Origin: Pseudolabrys sp.
GTDB lineage: Bacteria; Pseudomonadota; Alphaproteobacteria; Rhizobiales; Xanthobacteraceae
Length of the DNA stretch: 64,000 nt
Direction: 5' to 3'
Assembly (NCBI GenBank): GCA_030655215.1
Contig: JAURVZ010000020.1
Coordinates: forward strand, 18,858 to 82,857
The notes below the pieces were generated by a model that was given only the letters and a program-made list of their open reading frames with translations, made no database searches and had not been told where the DNA came from. Of this stretch, positions 1-8,586 are shown piece by piece (position 1 is the first letter of the stretch; every line of letters starts with the position of its first letter). Made by a program: the position numbers and the translations under genes.

Positions 1-518
1 AAACGCCGCGCCTCGAGATTCTCACTGTCCGGACCGACATGGCGCAAGGCGCCGAGATGAAGTTCAACGACCGGCTTGTCGCCCAGCCAATAAGGCGGCG
101 CCAGCGGGACGAGGGTGCCAATGGCGCGAATGCGGGCGTGACCGGCATGGGCCAGCGGCAGCACGATCATCTCCAGTTCGACAGTCGAGCCGTCGGCGGT
201 GCGGCCGGTCAGGCCGGCCACGGCGCCGATGCGCTCATTGTTCAGCACCGACAGGACCTCGTCGATGGTCTTGCGGCTGGTCTCGTCCCACAAAGCCGGG
301 AAAGCCTCGCCCTTGATCTCGCGGCCGAACACGGCGCAGACCCGGGTGCCGGCAAGACGAAACCGCAAGGTCTCGACGAAATCAGCGGCCAGCATGAAGA
401 CGTCGCCGAGTTCGCGGCGCAGGCCAACCGGATCGATGTCGGCGCGATCGGGCGCCGGGCGCTCGCCGCGCACCATGTCCCAGTAATTGTACAAAGCCCG
501 TGTCGACGTATGTTTCAT
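1..518 (-). CDS. PAS domain-containing protein, 3' end outside window
   Basis: The minus-strand frame from ATG at 518 stays open to the window edge, giving about 172 residues, so it is missing from the ORF track. The N-terminus MKHTSTRALYNYWDMVRG, followed by a section on whether the residue row is a deviation from typical (RFRLAGTRVCAVFGREIKGE), fits the short alphaproteobacterial PAS family of the PAS_5 type. Such proteins are soluble and presumably bind a ligand through the PAS fold; no output domain is visible in this part. It is divergent from the rhomboid gene. The family call rests on recognised sequence pattern; the signal sensed is unknown. Confidence 0.7.
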   Translation of the reverse strand, partial: MKHTSTRALYNYWDMVRGERPAPDRADIDPVGLRRELGDVFMLAADFVETLRFRLAGTRVCAVFGREIKGEAFPALWDETSRKTIDEVLSVLNNERIGAVAGLTGRTADGSTVELEMIVLPLAHAGHARIRAIGTLVPLAPPYWLGDKPVVELHLGALRHVGPDSENLEARR

Positions 519-548
519 GACGCGCCACCTGTTCCGTCGCGATACGGT

Positions 549-590
549 GCCGGCGTCTCTTTTGTCCCCGTTCGGGACAACAGCGCCGGC
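549..590. promoter_or_regulatory. Nested palindrome in the divergent PAS/rhomboid intergenic region
   Basis: Outer arms GCCGGCG (549-555) and CGCCGGC (584-590) enclose inner arms TTGTCCC (562-568) and GGGACAA (574-580). The structure lies about 30 bp upstream of the PAS start codon. It could be a regulator binding site or an RNA hairpin; the sequence alone does not decide. Confidence 0.35.
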
Positions 591-741
591 TTTTCGCCGC
601 GATGCCTTCTAGTGAGCAGGGCGTGTGCCGTAGGTGGGCGCTCGGCCTCCGGCGTGGCCGTTAGTGTTAAGATCGGGGCGGTGCTGCTTGCGGACCGGCG
701 GGCAGGGGCGTAAGCGGCGCTCAGTTATTTGGAAGAAATTT

Positions 742-1467
742 GTGAAAAGCGAACCCCTGTTCAACGTCCCCGCCGTCATTGTCGCGCTGATCGCCGTGCT
801 GGCTGTCATCCATGGCGTGCGCGACATGGTGCTCGACCAGGATCAGGACATCTGGGTGCTGCTGCGTTTCGCTTTCTTCCCGGCGCGCTACGATTCATCT
901 GTGGTGCTGGGCGGGCTGTTGCTGGGCGGCGTTGCCGCCGACATCTGGACGTTCTTCAGTTACGCCATGCTGCATGGCAGCTGGATGCATCTCGGGATCA
1001 ACGGTGTCTGGCTGCTCGCCTTCGGCAGCGCCGTGGCGCGGCGTTTCGGCACGACGCGCTTTCTTGCCTTCTTCGCCGTCACGGCAGCGGCGGGTGCGGC
1101 CATGCATCTGTTGACGAATGCCGGCTCGCAGGCGCCGATGATCGGCGCATCGGCATCGATCTCCGGCGCGATGGCGGCGGCGATGCGCTTCGCCTTCCAG
1201 CGCGGCGGTCCACTCGGCGGATTTCGCAGCGGTGACGATGAAGCGTTCCGCGTACCGGCGCTGCCGCTGGTCCAGGTGTTCAGCGATGCGCGGGTGCTCG
1301 CCTTCCTCGCCGTGTGGTTCGGCGTCAATATCCTGTTCGGTCTCGGCTCGCAGTCACTGACCGGCGGCGACGAAGCTGTCGCCTGGCAGGCGCATATCGG
1401 CGGGTTTCTCGCCGGTTTGGTGCTGTTCTCGTGGTTCGATCCGCCTTATCGCGCTGCAGCAACTTAA
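742..1467 (+). CDS. Rhomboid family intramembrane serine protease
   Basis: This is a multi-pass inner-membrane protein expected to cleave transmembrane helices of substrates within the bilayer. The rhomboid landmarks are HGSWMHLGINGVW (the His/Asn region of helix 2), MIGASASISGAM (nucleophile Ser) and AHIGGFLAGL (catalytic His). The usual GxSG motif reads GASA, so the Gly after the nucleophile is Ala. The ORF track starts at 634, but GTG at 742 follows GGAAG with 6-nt spacing and gives a compact 241-residue protein beginning just before the first membrane helix. The extra upstream 36 codons look non-coding. No regulator is linked apart from the divergent PAS gene. Family assignment is secure; proteolytic activity is inferred. 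Confidence 0.85.
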   Translation: MKSEPLFNVPAVIVALIAVLAVIHGVRDMVLDQDQDIWVLLRFAFFPARYDSSVVLGGLLLGGVAADIWTFFSYAMLHGSWMHLGINGVWLLAFGSAVARRFGTTRFLAFFAVTAAAGAAMHLLTNAGSQAPMIGASASISGAMAAAMRFAFQRGGPLGGFRSGDDEAFRVPALPLVQVFSDARVLAFLAVWFGVNILFGLGSQSLTGGDEAVAWQAHIGGFLAGLVLFSWFDPPYRAAAT

Positions 1468-1543
1468 GTGTCGCACCGATAGACCTTGACGGAACCCGAC
1501 CTGCGGCGGAATCGTTGGTTTGGAACTGCCAAGGAGACTCGCG

Positions 1544-1975
1544 ATGAACGTGAAAGCGATTCTGGCTGCCAAGGGCGGCGATATCTACAGCATCGAACCG
1601 AACGCGACGCTCGCTGCGGCGGCCAAGCTTCTCAGCACCCACCGCATCGGCGCCGTCGTGATCCTGGGCGCCGGCGGGCGGCTGGCCGGCATTCTGTCGG
1701 AGCGCGATATTGTCCGCGCCGTGTCGGAATTTGGCGCCGATGCGCTGACCATTCCGGTCGGCCAGGTGATGACGCGCAATGTCATGACCTGCGTCGAGGA
1801 TGACTCCATCGCCGACATCATGGAGCGCATGACCGCCGGCAAATTCCGTCATCTGCCGGTGCTGCTCGATGGCAAGATGATCGGCGTTGTTTCGATCGGC
1901 GACGTGGTCAAGGAACGCGTCGGCGAGATCGAGCACGACGCCGAAGCGCTGCGCGAATATATCCAGACCGCTTAG
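1544..1975 (+). CDS. CBS-pair domain protein
   Basis: A 143-residue stand-alone protein consisting of two CBS repeats, roughly residues 10-65 and 75-132, with typical stretches such as GAVVILGAGGRLAGILSERDI and RHLPVLLDGKMIGVVSIGDV. CBS pairs usually bind adenine nucleotides (AMP, ATP, SAM) and sense energy state. The ATG at 1544 is preceded by AAGGAG at 1531-1536, which rules out the longer ORF-track start at 1520. It may follow the rhomboid gene in one transcript (76-bp gap) and is convergent with the patatin gene. Partner and ligand are unknown. Confidence 0.9.
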   Translation: MNVKAILAAKGGDIYSIEPNATLAAAAKLLSTHRIGAVVILGAGGRLAGILSERDIVRAVSEFGADALTIPVGQVMTRNVMTCVEDDSIADIMERMTAGKFRHLPVLLDGKMIGVVSIGDVVKERVGEIEHDAEALREYIQTA

Positions 1976-1989
1976 AGCAAGCGCCGGGA

Positions 1990-3009
1990 CTATTTCAGCA
2001 TGTAAGGCTGGGATAGTCCCGCCAGCGCTTCGGTAATGCCTTCCATCGATTTCTCCGCCGCCTCGGCGCCGATCTTGATGGCGTCGGCGCCGCGGTGGAA
2101 ATCGAACCAGCCGACTTTTCCAAGCCGCGGCGAGATCAACACATCCGGCGGATCGCCGGCGAGACGCGCGCGCGTGATGCGATCCTGCATGACGTTGAAC
2201 GCTTCCACCATCACTGTCGGAATGCCCGGCCGTCCGCGGCTGCCGAGAAACATCCGGCGCACCGAACGCTCGCCGCTGAAGAACGAACTCAAGCCCTGCG
2301 GCTTCGCCATTTCTGCGGCTTCGGTGTAATCCTCTTCGCTCGATCCATGATCGGCGATGATCGTGCCGCGGCCGAACAGATCGGCGTTCAAGTTCACCGC
2401 AATCACCAGCCGCGCGCCGAGCGCACGCGCCGCCGAGACCGGCACCGGATTGACCAGCGCGCCATCGACCAGCCAGCGGCCGCCGATCTTCACCGGCGGA
2501 AAGATGCCAGGCAACGCATATGAAGCACGCGTCGCATCGGCGAGACGCCCGCGCGTCAGCCAGATTTCGTGGCCGGTGTTGAACTCAGTCGCAATCGCGG
2601 CAAAGCGCATCGGCAGATCTTCGATGCGCGTATCCGCCAACGCCTCAGTCAATTTCGACGCCAGCGGCCCGCCATTGATCAGGCCGGAGCCGGACAGGCT
2701 GATGTCGAGATAGCTGAAAATGCTGCGAACCTTCAGCCCGCGCGCCCAGTCCTCAAGATTGTCCATTTGCTTGGCGGCATAGCAGCCGCCGACAACGGCG
2801 CCGATCGACGTGCCGACAATGACGTCCGGCACGATGCCGTATTTGGCCAAGGTCTGCAGCACGCCGATATGGGCAAAGCCGCGCGCCGCGCCGCCGCCGA
2901 GCGCAAGGCCGATGCTTGGCCGCGTCGCTTCCGGCTTGGCCGGGGCCGTCGTGTCAACCGCCCGGTCATTGCCGGCCTTTGTGCGCGAAAACAGACCTTC
3001 GAATACCAA
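1990..3009 (-). CDS. Patatin-like phospholipase family protein (RssA-like)
   Basis: A 339-residue predicted serine lipase/acyl hydrolase. The patatin signature is complete: oxyanion hole GGGAARGFAHIG near residue 40, nucleophile elbow GTSIG near residue 65, and catalytic Asp in DGALVNPVPV. No signal peptide is evident, so it should be cytoplasmic or peripheral to the membrane. The N-terminal 30 residues are polar and variable. It is transcribed toward the CBS gene and is separated from the flavin reductase gene upstream by 167 bp. The physiological lipid substrate cannot be read from the sequence. Confidence 0.9.
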   Translation of the reverse strand: MVFEGLFSRTKAGNDRAVDTTAPAKPEATRPSIGLALGGGAARGFAHIGVLQTLAKYGIVPDVIVGTSIGAVVGGCYAAKQMDNLEDWARGLKVRSIFSYLDISLSGSGLINGGPLASKLTEALADTRIEDLPMRFAAIATEFNTGHEIWLTRGRLADATRASYALPGIFPPVKIGGRWLVDGALVNPVPVSAARALGARLVIAVNLNADLFGRGTIIADHGSSEEDYTEAAEMAKPQGLSSFFSGERSVRRMFLGSRGRPGIPTVMVEAFNVMQDRITRARLAGDPPDVLISPRLGKVGWFDFHRGADAIKIGAEAAEKSMEGITEALAGLSQPYMLK

Positions 3010-3176
3010 AATTTCGCTCCCCGTAACGCCCCGTCCTATTCTGGAACCGGCGGCGCTCTCCCCGCAAGACCTTCAATCCAACATGGTGAAACTGCTGACG
3101 GAGTCGTGTGACCTCAAGGTGACAAGTGAAGGTGCGCCCGGGGAATTACCGGAGGGTCAAACGGTATCCCGCTCGC

Positions 3177-3782
3177 TTATTTGGTCGGCCGCTCCATCGC
3201 AAAGACACTGTCGACCTTGGCATATTGGTCATAGCCGCAGCGGGCGATCGGCTGCATCGCCGCCGTATCGAGCAGGCCGTTGACGATGAAGCGGTCATCG
3301 ATATGAACGCCGACCACCTGGCCGAACACCACATGGCAATCGACCGGCTCGCCGTCGAACGTGTTCATCTGCACGACCTTGGTCAGCTTGCATTCCAGCG
3401 CGCAAGGCGAGGCCGCCACGCGCGGTGGCTTGACGATGCGGCACGGCGCGGGCTCAAGCCCCGCACGGATCATTTCATTGATGCCGCGCGCCAAAGGCGC
3501 CGCCGTCGCATTCATCTGCTCGCGCAGATCATAGGTCGCGAGGCTGCACACAAACTCGCCGGTCTCTTCGATGAAGGCGACCGAGTCCTTGTAGTTCTCG
3601 CTGCCGAACATGACGAGGTTCGGCCGGCTGTTGACGCCGTTGAAGAACGAATAGGGCGCGAGATTGATCTCGCCCTTGGCGCTCATGGATGTGATCCAGC
3701 CGATCGGCCGCGGCGCAACGATCGCCTTGAACGGATCGTAGGGCAGCAAAGTGCGGTCGCGCGTCTCGGGTTCATAGAACAT
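3177..3782 (-). CDS. Flavin reductase family protein (FMN-binding split barrel)
   Basis: A 201-residue protein with the FMN-binding split-barrel pattern: APRPIGWITSMSAKGEINLAPYS near the N-terminus and a later NYKDSVAFIEETGEFVCSL segment. Members of this family use NAD(P)H to reduce flavin or bind FMN for related oxidoreductions. It begins 5 bp after the stop of the nitroreductase gene, so the two are almost certainly co-transcribed. That pairing suggests a shared flavin-dependent redox role, but no substrate can be named. ATG at 3782 is the first in frame. Confidence 0.85.
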   Translation of the reverse strand: MFYEPETRDRTLLPYDPFKAIVAPRPIGWITSMSAKGEINLAPYSFFNGVNSRPNLVMFGSENYKDSVAFIEETGEFVCSLATYDLREQMNATAAPLARGINEMIRAGLEPAPCRIVKPPRVAASPCALECKLTKVVQMNTFDGEPVDCHVVFGQVVGVHIDDRFIVNGLLDTAAMQPIARCGYDQYAKVDSVFAMERPTK

Positions 3783-3787
3783 CGAAG

Positions 3788-4354
3788 CTACTTTCCGTAA
3801 TGCGTAACGATAGTGTCCAGCTTCGGCCGCTCGCGATCTTCCGGCGGCCGCATCGGCGTACCGATATGGACGTAACCGGCGAGGCGCTCCTCAGCCGACA
3901 ATCCCAAAGCATCCAGCACAGCGCGATCATAGGCATACCATTCGGTCAGCCAGCTCGCGGCGTAGCCAAGCGCATGCGCGGCCATCACCAGCGACATCGC
4001 CGACGCGCCGGCCGACATTGTCTGCTCCCATTCAGGGATCTTGGCATGCGGCGCGGCGCGGCTGACGACGGCGATCACCAAAGGCGCGCGCACCAGGCGA
4101 TTGCGTTCGAACTCGATCTGATCCGGCGTCGCATCGGCGCGGTTCGCCTGAAACACTTTGGCGATGCTCTCGCCGAATGCGCGGCGCGCATCGCCTTCAA
4201 AGACAATGAAGCGCCACGGCGCCAGCTTGCCGTGATCCGGCACGCGCGATGCGACCGTCAGCATGGTTTCGATCTCGGCCGCTGACGGGGCTGGGCCGGT
4301 CATTTCCATCGGCTTGACGGAACGGCGTGTTTTGAGAAGGTCTAAAGCGGACAT
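3788..4354 (-). CDS. Nitroreductase family protein (YdjA-like)
   Basis: A 188-residue FMN-dependent NAD(P)H oxidoreductase of the nitroreductase fold. Family features are the N-terminal RRSVKPM, the SRVPDHGKLAPWRFIVFEG stretch that lines the FMN site, and the C-terminal GYVHIGTPMRPPEDRERPKL. The ORF-track start at 4546 would translate through a palindromic repeat; ATG at 4354 (MSALDLLKTRRS) gives the normal family length. It is followed at 5 bp by a flavin reductase-type gene. In vivo substrate is unknown; reduction of nitro or quinone compounds is the typical in vitro activity of this family. Confidence 0.88.
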   Translation of the reverse strand: MSALDLLKTRRSVKPMEMTGPAPSAAEIETMLTVASRVPDHGKLAPWRFIVFEGDARRAFGESIAKVFQANRADATPDQIEFERNRLVRAPLVIAVVSRAAPHAKIPEWEQTMSAGASAMSLVMAAHALGYAASWLTEWYAYDRAVLDALGLSAEERLAGYVHIGTPMRPPEDRERPKLDTIVTHYGK

Positions 4355-4426
4355 GAGGGCCTCGTCGTTTGATGACGGGCGATACCACAGTCGCTGGGTT
4401 GGAGCGAAGCGAAACGCTCTTTCTTT

Positions 4427-4557
4427 ACCTCCCCCCTTGCGGGGGAGGTCGATCGTCGTCGCCGTCAGGCGAGGACGATCGGGAGGGGGGTAAGCCGCAT
4501 GGATTTGAATGTGCTGTTTACCCCCCTCCCTAACCCTCCCCCGCAAGGGGGGAGGGA
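4427..4557. repeat. Interspersed nested palindrome (CTCCCCC-TTGC-GGGGGAG type)
   Basis: Left arm ACCTCCCCCCTTGCGGGGG and right arm CCCTCCCCCGCAAGGGGGG are complementary to each other, and each can also fold on itself. A further pair GATCGTC/GACGATC sits inside. Such G/C-rich intergenic palindromes are common in Hyphomicrobiales genomes. It lies between the TetR gene and the nitroreductase gene, both on the minus strand, where it may form a transcript-processing or termination structure. Confidence 0.75.
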
Positions 4558-4582
4558 ATAGAAAGAACGGCGGCGCCTCAAG

Positions 4583-5206
4583 CTACGCACTCACCGCCGC
4601 ACGCGCTTTCGTCTTCGCCTTCGGCGCTTGCTGCGCATAGGCCGCGATCATCGCTTCGCCAATGGCGATCAGATGCGCGCTCGGGCCGGCGGCGCCGATG
4701 CTCTGGCTGCTCACTTGAGCGCCTTCGAGCAACAGCCACAATGAGTCAGCCAGCAACTCGGCCTTGGCGATACCGGCCTCGCGGCACAGTTTGGCCAGCG
4801 CGTTGCGGTGCGCCGTCTTGCATTCTTCAATGACATGGCGGGCAGGGTGATCGGTCTCGGCCAGTTCAACTGCGGCATTGGCCATGTCGCAGCCGCGGCT
4901 GTCGCCGACAACGCATTCGGCCGCTTCACGCAGCCAGACATGGAGCTGGGCCAGCGGGTCGCCGGGGTGGGCAGATTCCAGGTCGATCCAGATCTGGTCG
5001 CCCTCGAGCGCAACGTCGCGCATGCAGGCGACGATCAAATCGTCCTTGGAGCCGAAATGGCGGTAAAGGGTCATTTTGTTGGTGCCGGCCTGTTCGGCAA
5101 TGGCGTCGACGCCGACGCCGCGCACCCCATGGCGGCGGAAAAGCTCCCGCGCCGTCCTGATAATACGTTCGCGGGGCCTCAATGGCCCGCTGTCGTCCGT
5201 TTCCAT
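4583..5206 (-). CDS. TetR/AcrR family transcriptional regulator
   Basis: A 207-residue regulator. Residues about 10-60 form the TetR HTH, with IIRTARELFRRHGVRGVGVDAIAEQAG followed by the recognition segment TNKMTLYRHFGSKDDL. The C-terminal part is the variable ligand-binding domain. The gene is divergent from an RND efflux operon, the usual arrangement for a ligand-relieved repressor that controls the pump and itself. Two GTTAC-N6-GTAAC palindromes in the shared intergenic region are the likely operators. The inducer is unknown. Confidence 0.93.
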   Translation of the reverse strand: METDDSGPLRPRERIIRTARELFRRHGVRGVGVDAIAEQAGTNKMTLYRHFGSKDDLIVACMRDVALEGDQIWIDLESAHPGDPLAQLHVWLREAAECVVGDSRGCDMANAAVELAETDHPARHVIEECKTAHRNALAKLCREAGIAKAELLADSLWLLLEGAQVSSQSIGAAGPSAHLIAIGEAMIAAYAQQAPKAKTKARAAVSA

Positions 5207-5251
5207 GTTCGCTCCCTCCAGCGCCCCGAAAACTATTCAACGAAATGCCAC

Positions 5252-5302
5252 TTGACTGGACGTTACCGGTCTGTAACATTGCCCCTGTTACTTACCGGTA
5301 AC
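5252..5302 (+). promoter_or_regulatory. Putative efflux promoter with two tandem TetR operators
   Basis: TTGACT (5252-5257) and TAACAT (5274-5279) with 16-bp spacing form a plausible sigma70-type promoter reading toward the RND genes. The spacer and -10 are covered by palindrome GTTACCGGTCTGTAAC (5262-5277). A second, GTTACTTACCGGTAAC (5287-5302), follows 25 bp downstream centre to centre. Both are GTTAC-N6-GTAAC. This placement would block RNA polymerase and fits autoregulation by the adjacent TetR protein. Confidence 0.65.
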
Positions 5303-5420
5303 ACCTGTTTATTTGGCCGTCAAGCGGCGATGCGTCAGGTACCGGCAGAGACCATTTAAGGGCGGCGGCTATGAAACGTTCCAACCGTAATGCGCGGCGC
5401 TTCAGCGCGGGGGCGCAGCA

Positions 5421-8400
5421 ATGATCAATTTTTTCATCACGCGGCCGATCTTTGCCTCGACCATTGCCATCATCATGATGATGGCGGGAACGATTTGTTA
5501 TTTCCTGTTGCCGGTTGCGCAATTCCCGGACATCACGCCGCCGCAGGTTGTAGTCAGCGCCGTCTATCCCGGCGCCAGCGCGCAGGTCGTTGCCGATACG
5601 GTGACGACGCCGCTCGAGCAGCAGATCAACGGCGTGCAGGGCATGACCTACATGTCGTCGTCGTCATCGAATGACGGCTCGGCCAACATCACTGTCACCT
5701 TTGAAGTCGGTTATCCGCTCAGCATCGCCGCGGTCGACGTTCAGAACCGCGTCTCGCAAGCGGCGTCATCGCTGCCGGCGATCGTCAACCAGGGCGGCGT
5801 GACGATCAAGAAGCAGAATCCGAACTTCGTGCTGATCGTCAATCTGACCTCGCCGGATGGCTCGGTCGATCCGGTCGCGCTGTCGAACTACGCTTACTTG
5901 CAGATCGTCGATCCGGTGAAGCGCCTTGAAGGCGTCGGCGACGTGCAGATTTTCGGCGAGCGCCGCTATTCGATGCGCATCTGGCTCGATCCGGACAAGC
6001 TCGCCAATCTCGGCATTACCGCTGTCGATGTGCAGCAGGCTGTCGAAGAGCAGAACGTGCAGGTCGCGGCCGGCAAGATCGGCCAGTCGCCGGCGCCGGC
6101 GGGGACGCCGTTTGAAATGCAGGTCAACGCCATTGGCCGTCTGAGCGATCCGGCGCAGTTCGGCGATATTGTCGTGCGCGCCAATTCCGCTGCCGGTTCG
6201 GTGGTGCGTTTACGCGACGTCGCGCGTATCGAACTCGGCGCGCTGCAATATGCTTCGACCGCCTTCTTCGGCAAGGATCCGACGGTGGTGCTCGCCGTGT
6301 TTCAGATGCCGGGCTCGAACGCGCTGCAATTGCAGGAACGCGTCAAGACCAAGATGGACGAATTGCAGAAGCGATTCCCCAAGGGCGTCGAATACGCGAT
6401 GCATTACGACACGACGCGCTTCGTCTCGGCGGCCATGCATGACGTCGTCGTGACCCTGGGCGAGGCGCTCTTCCTCGTCGTGCTCGTCGTCTTCATCTTT
6501 CTGCAAAGCTGGCGCGCCACCATCATTCCGACCATCGCCATTCCGGTGTCGCTGATCGCGACACTCGCAGTCATGCAGATGTTCGGCTTCTCGCTGAACA
6601 TGCTCAGCCTGCTCGGCATGGTGCTGGCGATCGGCCTCGTGGTCGATGACGCCATTGTCGTCGTTGAAAACGTCGAGCGGCAACTCGAGAAGGGCCTGCC
6701 GCCTTTAGAAGCCACACGCGTGGCGATGAAAGAAGTGACCGGCCCGATCATCGCGACAACAGCCGTTCTGATGGCCGTGTTCATTCCGGTTGCCTTCATC
6801 CCCGGCGTTTCGGGCAGCATGTACAATCAGTTCGCGCTGACGGTGGCGATTTCGGTCGGCATCTCCGCGTTCAATTCGCTGACACTGTCGCCGGCGCTCA
6901 GCGCCGCCTTCCTGCGGCATCGCGGCGAGACGACGTTCAAGCCGTTCCGCTGGTTCAACAACGGCTTCCTCTGGCTGTCGGACCGCTATGAGAACAGCGT
7001 GCGCACGCTGGTGCGCTGGCGCTGGGCCATGCTCGGCATGTTCGTCGCCTTCATGGGCGCGACCTATCTGATTTCGACGCGCGTGCCGTCGACCTTCCTG
7101 CCGGTCGAAGATCAGGGCTACTTCTTCGTCGTCATCCAGTTGCCGGACGGTGCCTCGCTTGAGCGTACCGATGCGGTCGCGGGCAAGGTGCGTGATCTGT
7201 TGCAGGGCACGCCGGGCGTCGAGATCGTCGGCTCCATCAGCGGTCTCAACTTCCTGACCAATGCCGCGCAGTCGAACTCGGCGGTCGAGTTCGCCATTCT
7301 CAAGCCCTGGGATCAGCGGCCACCGGAGCAGGGGGCGTCAAAGATCGTCGCAGACGTGCGCATGAAACTGCTCGGCATTCCGGAAGCCTTCGTTCTGAGC
7401 TTCGATCCGCCGTCGATTCCGGGTCTGGGCGCCACCGGCGGTTTCGAATTTCAGTTGCAGGATCTGGCCGGCCGCGGCAGCGTTGCGCTCAACGATGTGG
7501 CGCAGGCTTTGATCGCGGAAGCGCGCAAGCAGCCGGAGATCAATCCGCAGCAGCTCTTCACCTCGTTCAGCACGTCGACGCCGCAGTTCAACTATGACCT
7601 CGACCGCAACAAGGCGAAGCTGCTCGGCCTGAATCTGCCGGACGTGTTCAAGACGCTGCAGATCTATCTCGGCTCGCTCTACGTCAACGACTTCAACCTG
7701 TACGGCCGCACCTTCCGCGTCACCATGCAGGCGGACGAGAAGGCGCGCGCGGCGGCGGGCGATCTGTCGAGGCTCTATGTGCGCAACGCGACAGGCGGCA
7801 TGGTGCCGCTGAGCACGCTCGGCCAGTTGAAGCCGATCGTCGGCCCGGAGACAGTGCCGCATTATAACAACTATCCGTCGGCGCTGATCAATGGCGGCGC
7901 GGCGCCGGGCTACAGTTCGGGGCAGGCGGTCAAGGCCATGGAGCGGGCTGCCGCGGCGACGCTGCCGCGTGACTTCGGCTTCGAGTGGACCGGCATCACC
8001 TTCCAGGAACTGAAAGCCGGTTCGGTCGCGACCATCGTGTTCGGGATGGCGATGTTCTTCGTCTTCCTGATTCTGGCGGCGCAGTACGAGAGCTGGTCCA
8101 TGCCGTTCATGGTCATCCTCGCCGTGCCGCTGGCTTTGTTCGGCGCATTGCTGGCGCTGTGGGTGCGTGGCCTGCAGATCGACGTTTACTCGCAGATCGG
8201 CTTCGTCATGCTGATCGGTCTCGCGGCGAAGAACGCCATTCTGATCATCGAGTTCGCCAAACGGCGGCGCGAAGAAGGCCTCGGTATTGTCGAGGCGGCG
8301 ATGGATGCCGCAAGGCTGCGGTTGCGGCCGATCCTGATGACCGCCTTCGCCTTCATCCTCGGCGTCGTGCCGCTGGTGATCGCGACCGGCGCCGGTGCGG

Positions 8401-8570
8401 CGAGCCGTCAATCGCTTGGCACCACGGTGTTCGGCGGCATGTTGGCCGCCACCATCCTGACATTGGTTTTTGTGCCGGTGTTCTACGTCGTCATCGAGCG
8501 GTGGCGCGAACGCGGCGAAGCCAAGAAAGCACATGCACATACGCACGCGGTTATCGAGCCGGCTGAATAA
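5421..8570 (+). CDS. RND efflux transporter permease (HAE1 family)
   Basis: A 1049-residue inner-membrane proton-driven drug exporter of AcrB/MexB type. The start MINFFITRPIFASTIAIIMM is the typical first membrane helix. The proton-relay Asp pair is in GLVVDDAIVVVENV (TM4) and the conserved Lys in GLAAKNAILIIEFAKR (TM10). Two large periplasmic loops and 12 predicted TM helices are present, and the length is normal. It is the first gene of an operon, followed 16 bp later by its adaptor, the reverse of the usual adaptor-pump order. No outer-membrane channel gene is in the window, so a TolC-like partner must come from elsewhere. Substrates are unknown. Confidence 0.95.
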   Translation: MINFFITRPIFASTIAIIMMMAGTICYFLLPVAQFPDITPPQVVVSAVYPGASAQVVADTVTTPLEQQINGVQGMTYMSSSSSNDGSANITVTFEVGYPLSIAAVDVQNRVSQAASSLPAIVNQGGVTIKKQNPNFVLIVNLTSPDGSVDPVALSNYAYLQIVDPVKRLEGVGDVQIFGERRYSMRIWLDPDKLANLGITAVDVQQAVEEQNVQVAAGKIGQSPAPAGTPFEMQVNAIGRLSDPAQFGDIVVRANSAAGSVVRLRDVARIELGALQYASTAFFGKDPTVVLAVFQMPGSNALQLQERVKTKMDELQKRFPKGVEYAMHYDTTRFVSAAMHDVVVTLGEALFLVVLVVFIFLQSWRATIIPTIAIPVSLIATLAVMQMFGFSLNMLSLLGMVLAIGLVVDDAIVVVENVERQLEKGLPPLEATRVAMKEVTGPIIATTAVLMAVFIPVAFIPGVSGSMYNQFALTVAISVGISAFNSLTLSPALSAAFLRHRGETTFKPFRWFNNGFLWLSDRYENSVRTLVRWRWAMLGMFVAFMGATYLISTRVPSTFLPVEDQGYFFVVIQLPDGASLERTDAVAGKVRDLLQGTPGVEIVGSISGLNFLTNAAQSNSAVEFAILKPWDQRPPEQGASKIVADVRMKLLGIPEAFVLSFDPPSIPGLGATGGFEFQLQDLAGRGSVALNDVAQALIAEARKQPEINPQQLFTSFSTSTPQFNYDLDRNKAKLLGLNLPDVFKTLQIYLGSLYVNDFNLYGRTFRVTMQADEKARAAAGDLSRLYVRNATGGMVPLSTLGQLKPIVGPETVPHYNNYPSALINGGAAPGYSSGQAVKAMERAAAATLPRDFGFEWTGITFQELKAGSVATIVFGMAMFFVFLILAAQYESWSMPFMVILAVPLALFGALLALWVRGLQIDVYSQIGFVMLIGLAAKNAILIIEFAKRRREEGLGIVEAAMDAARLRLRPILMTAFAFILGVVPLVIATGAGAASRQSLGTTVFGGMLAATILTLVFVPVFYVVIERWRERGEAKKAHAHTHAVIEPAE

Positions 8571-8586
8571 AGTGGGAAATGGACAG

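Noticed and set aside
3177-4354. Nitroreductase/flavin reductase pair as missing RutE/RutF of the 43-53 kb cluster
   Set aside because: It lies 39 kb away with its own context; no operator of the TTGCAT type is near it.
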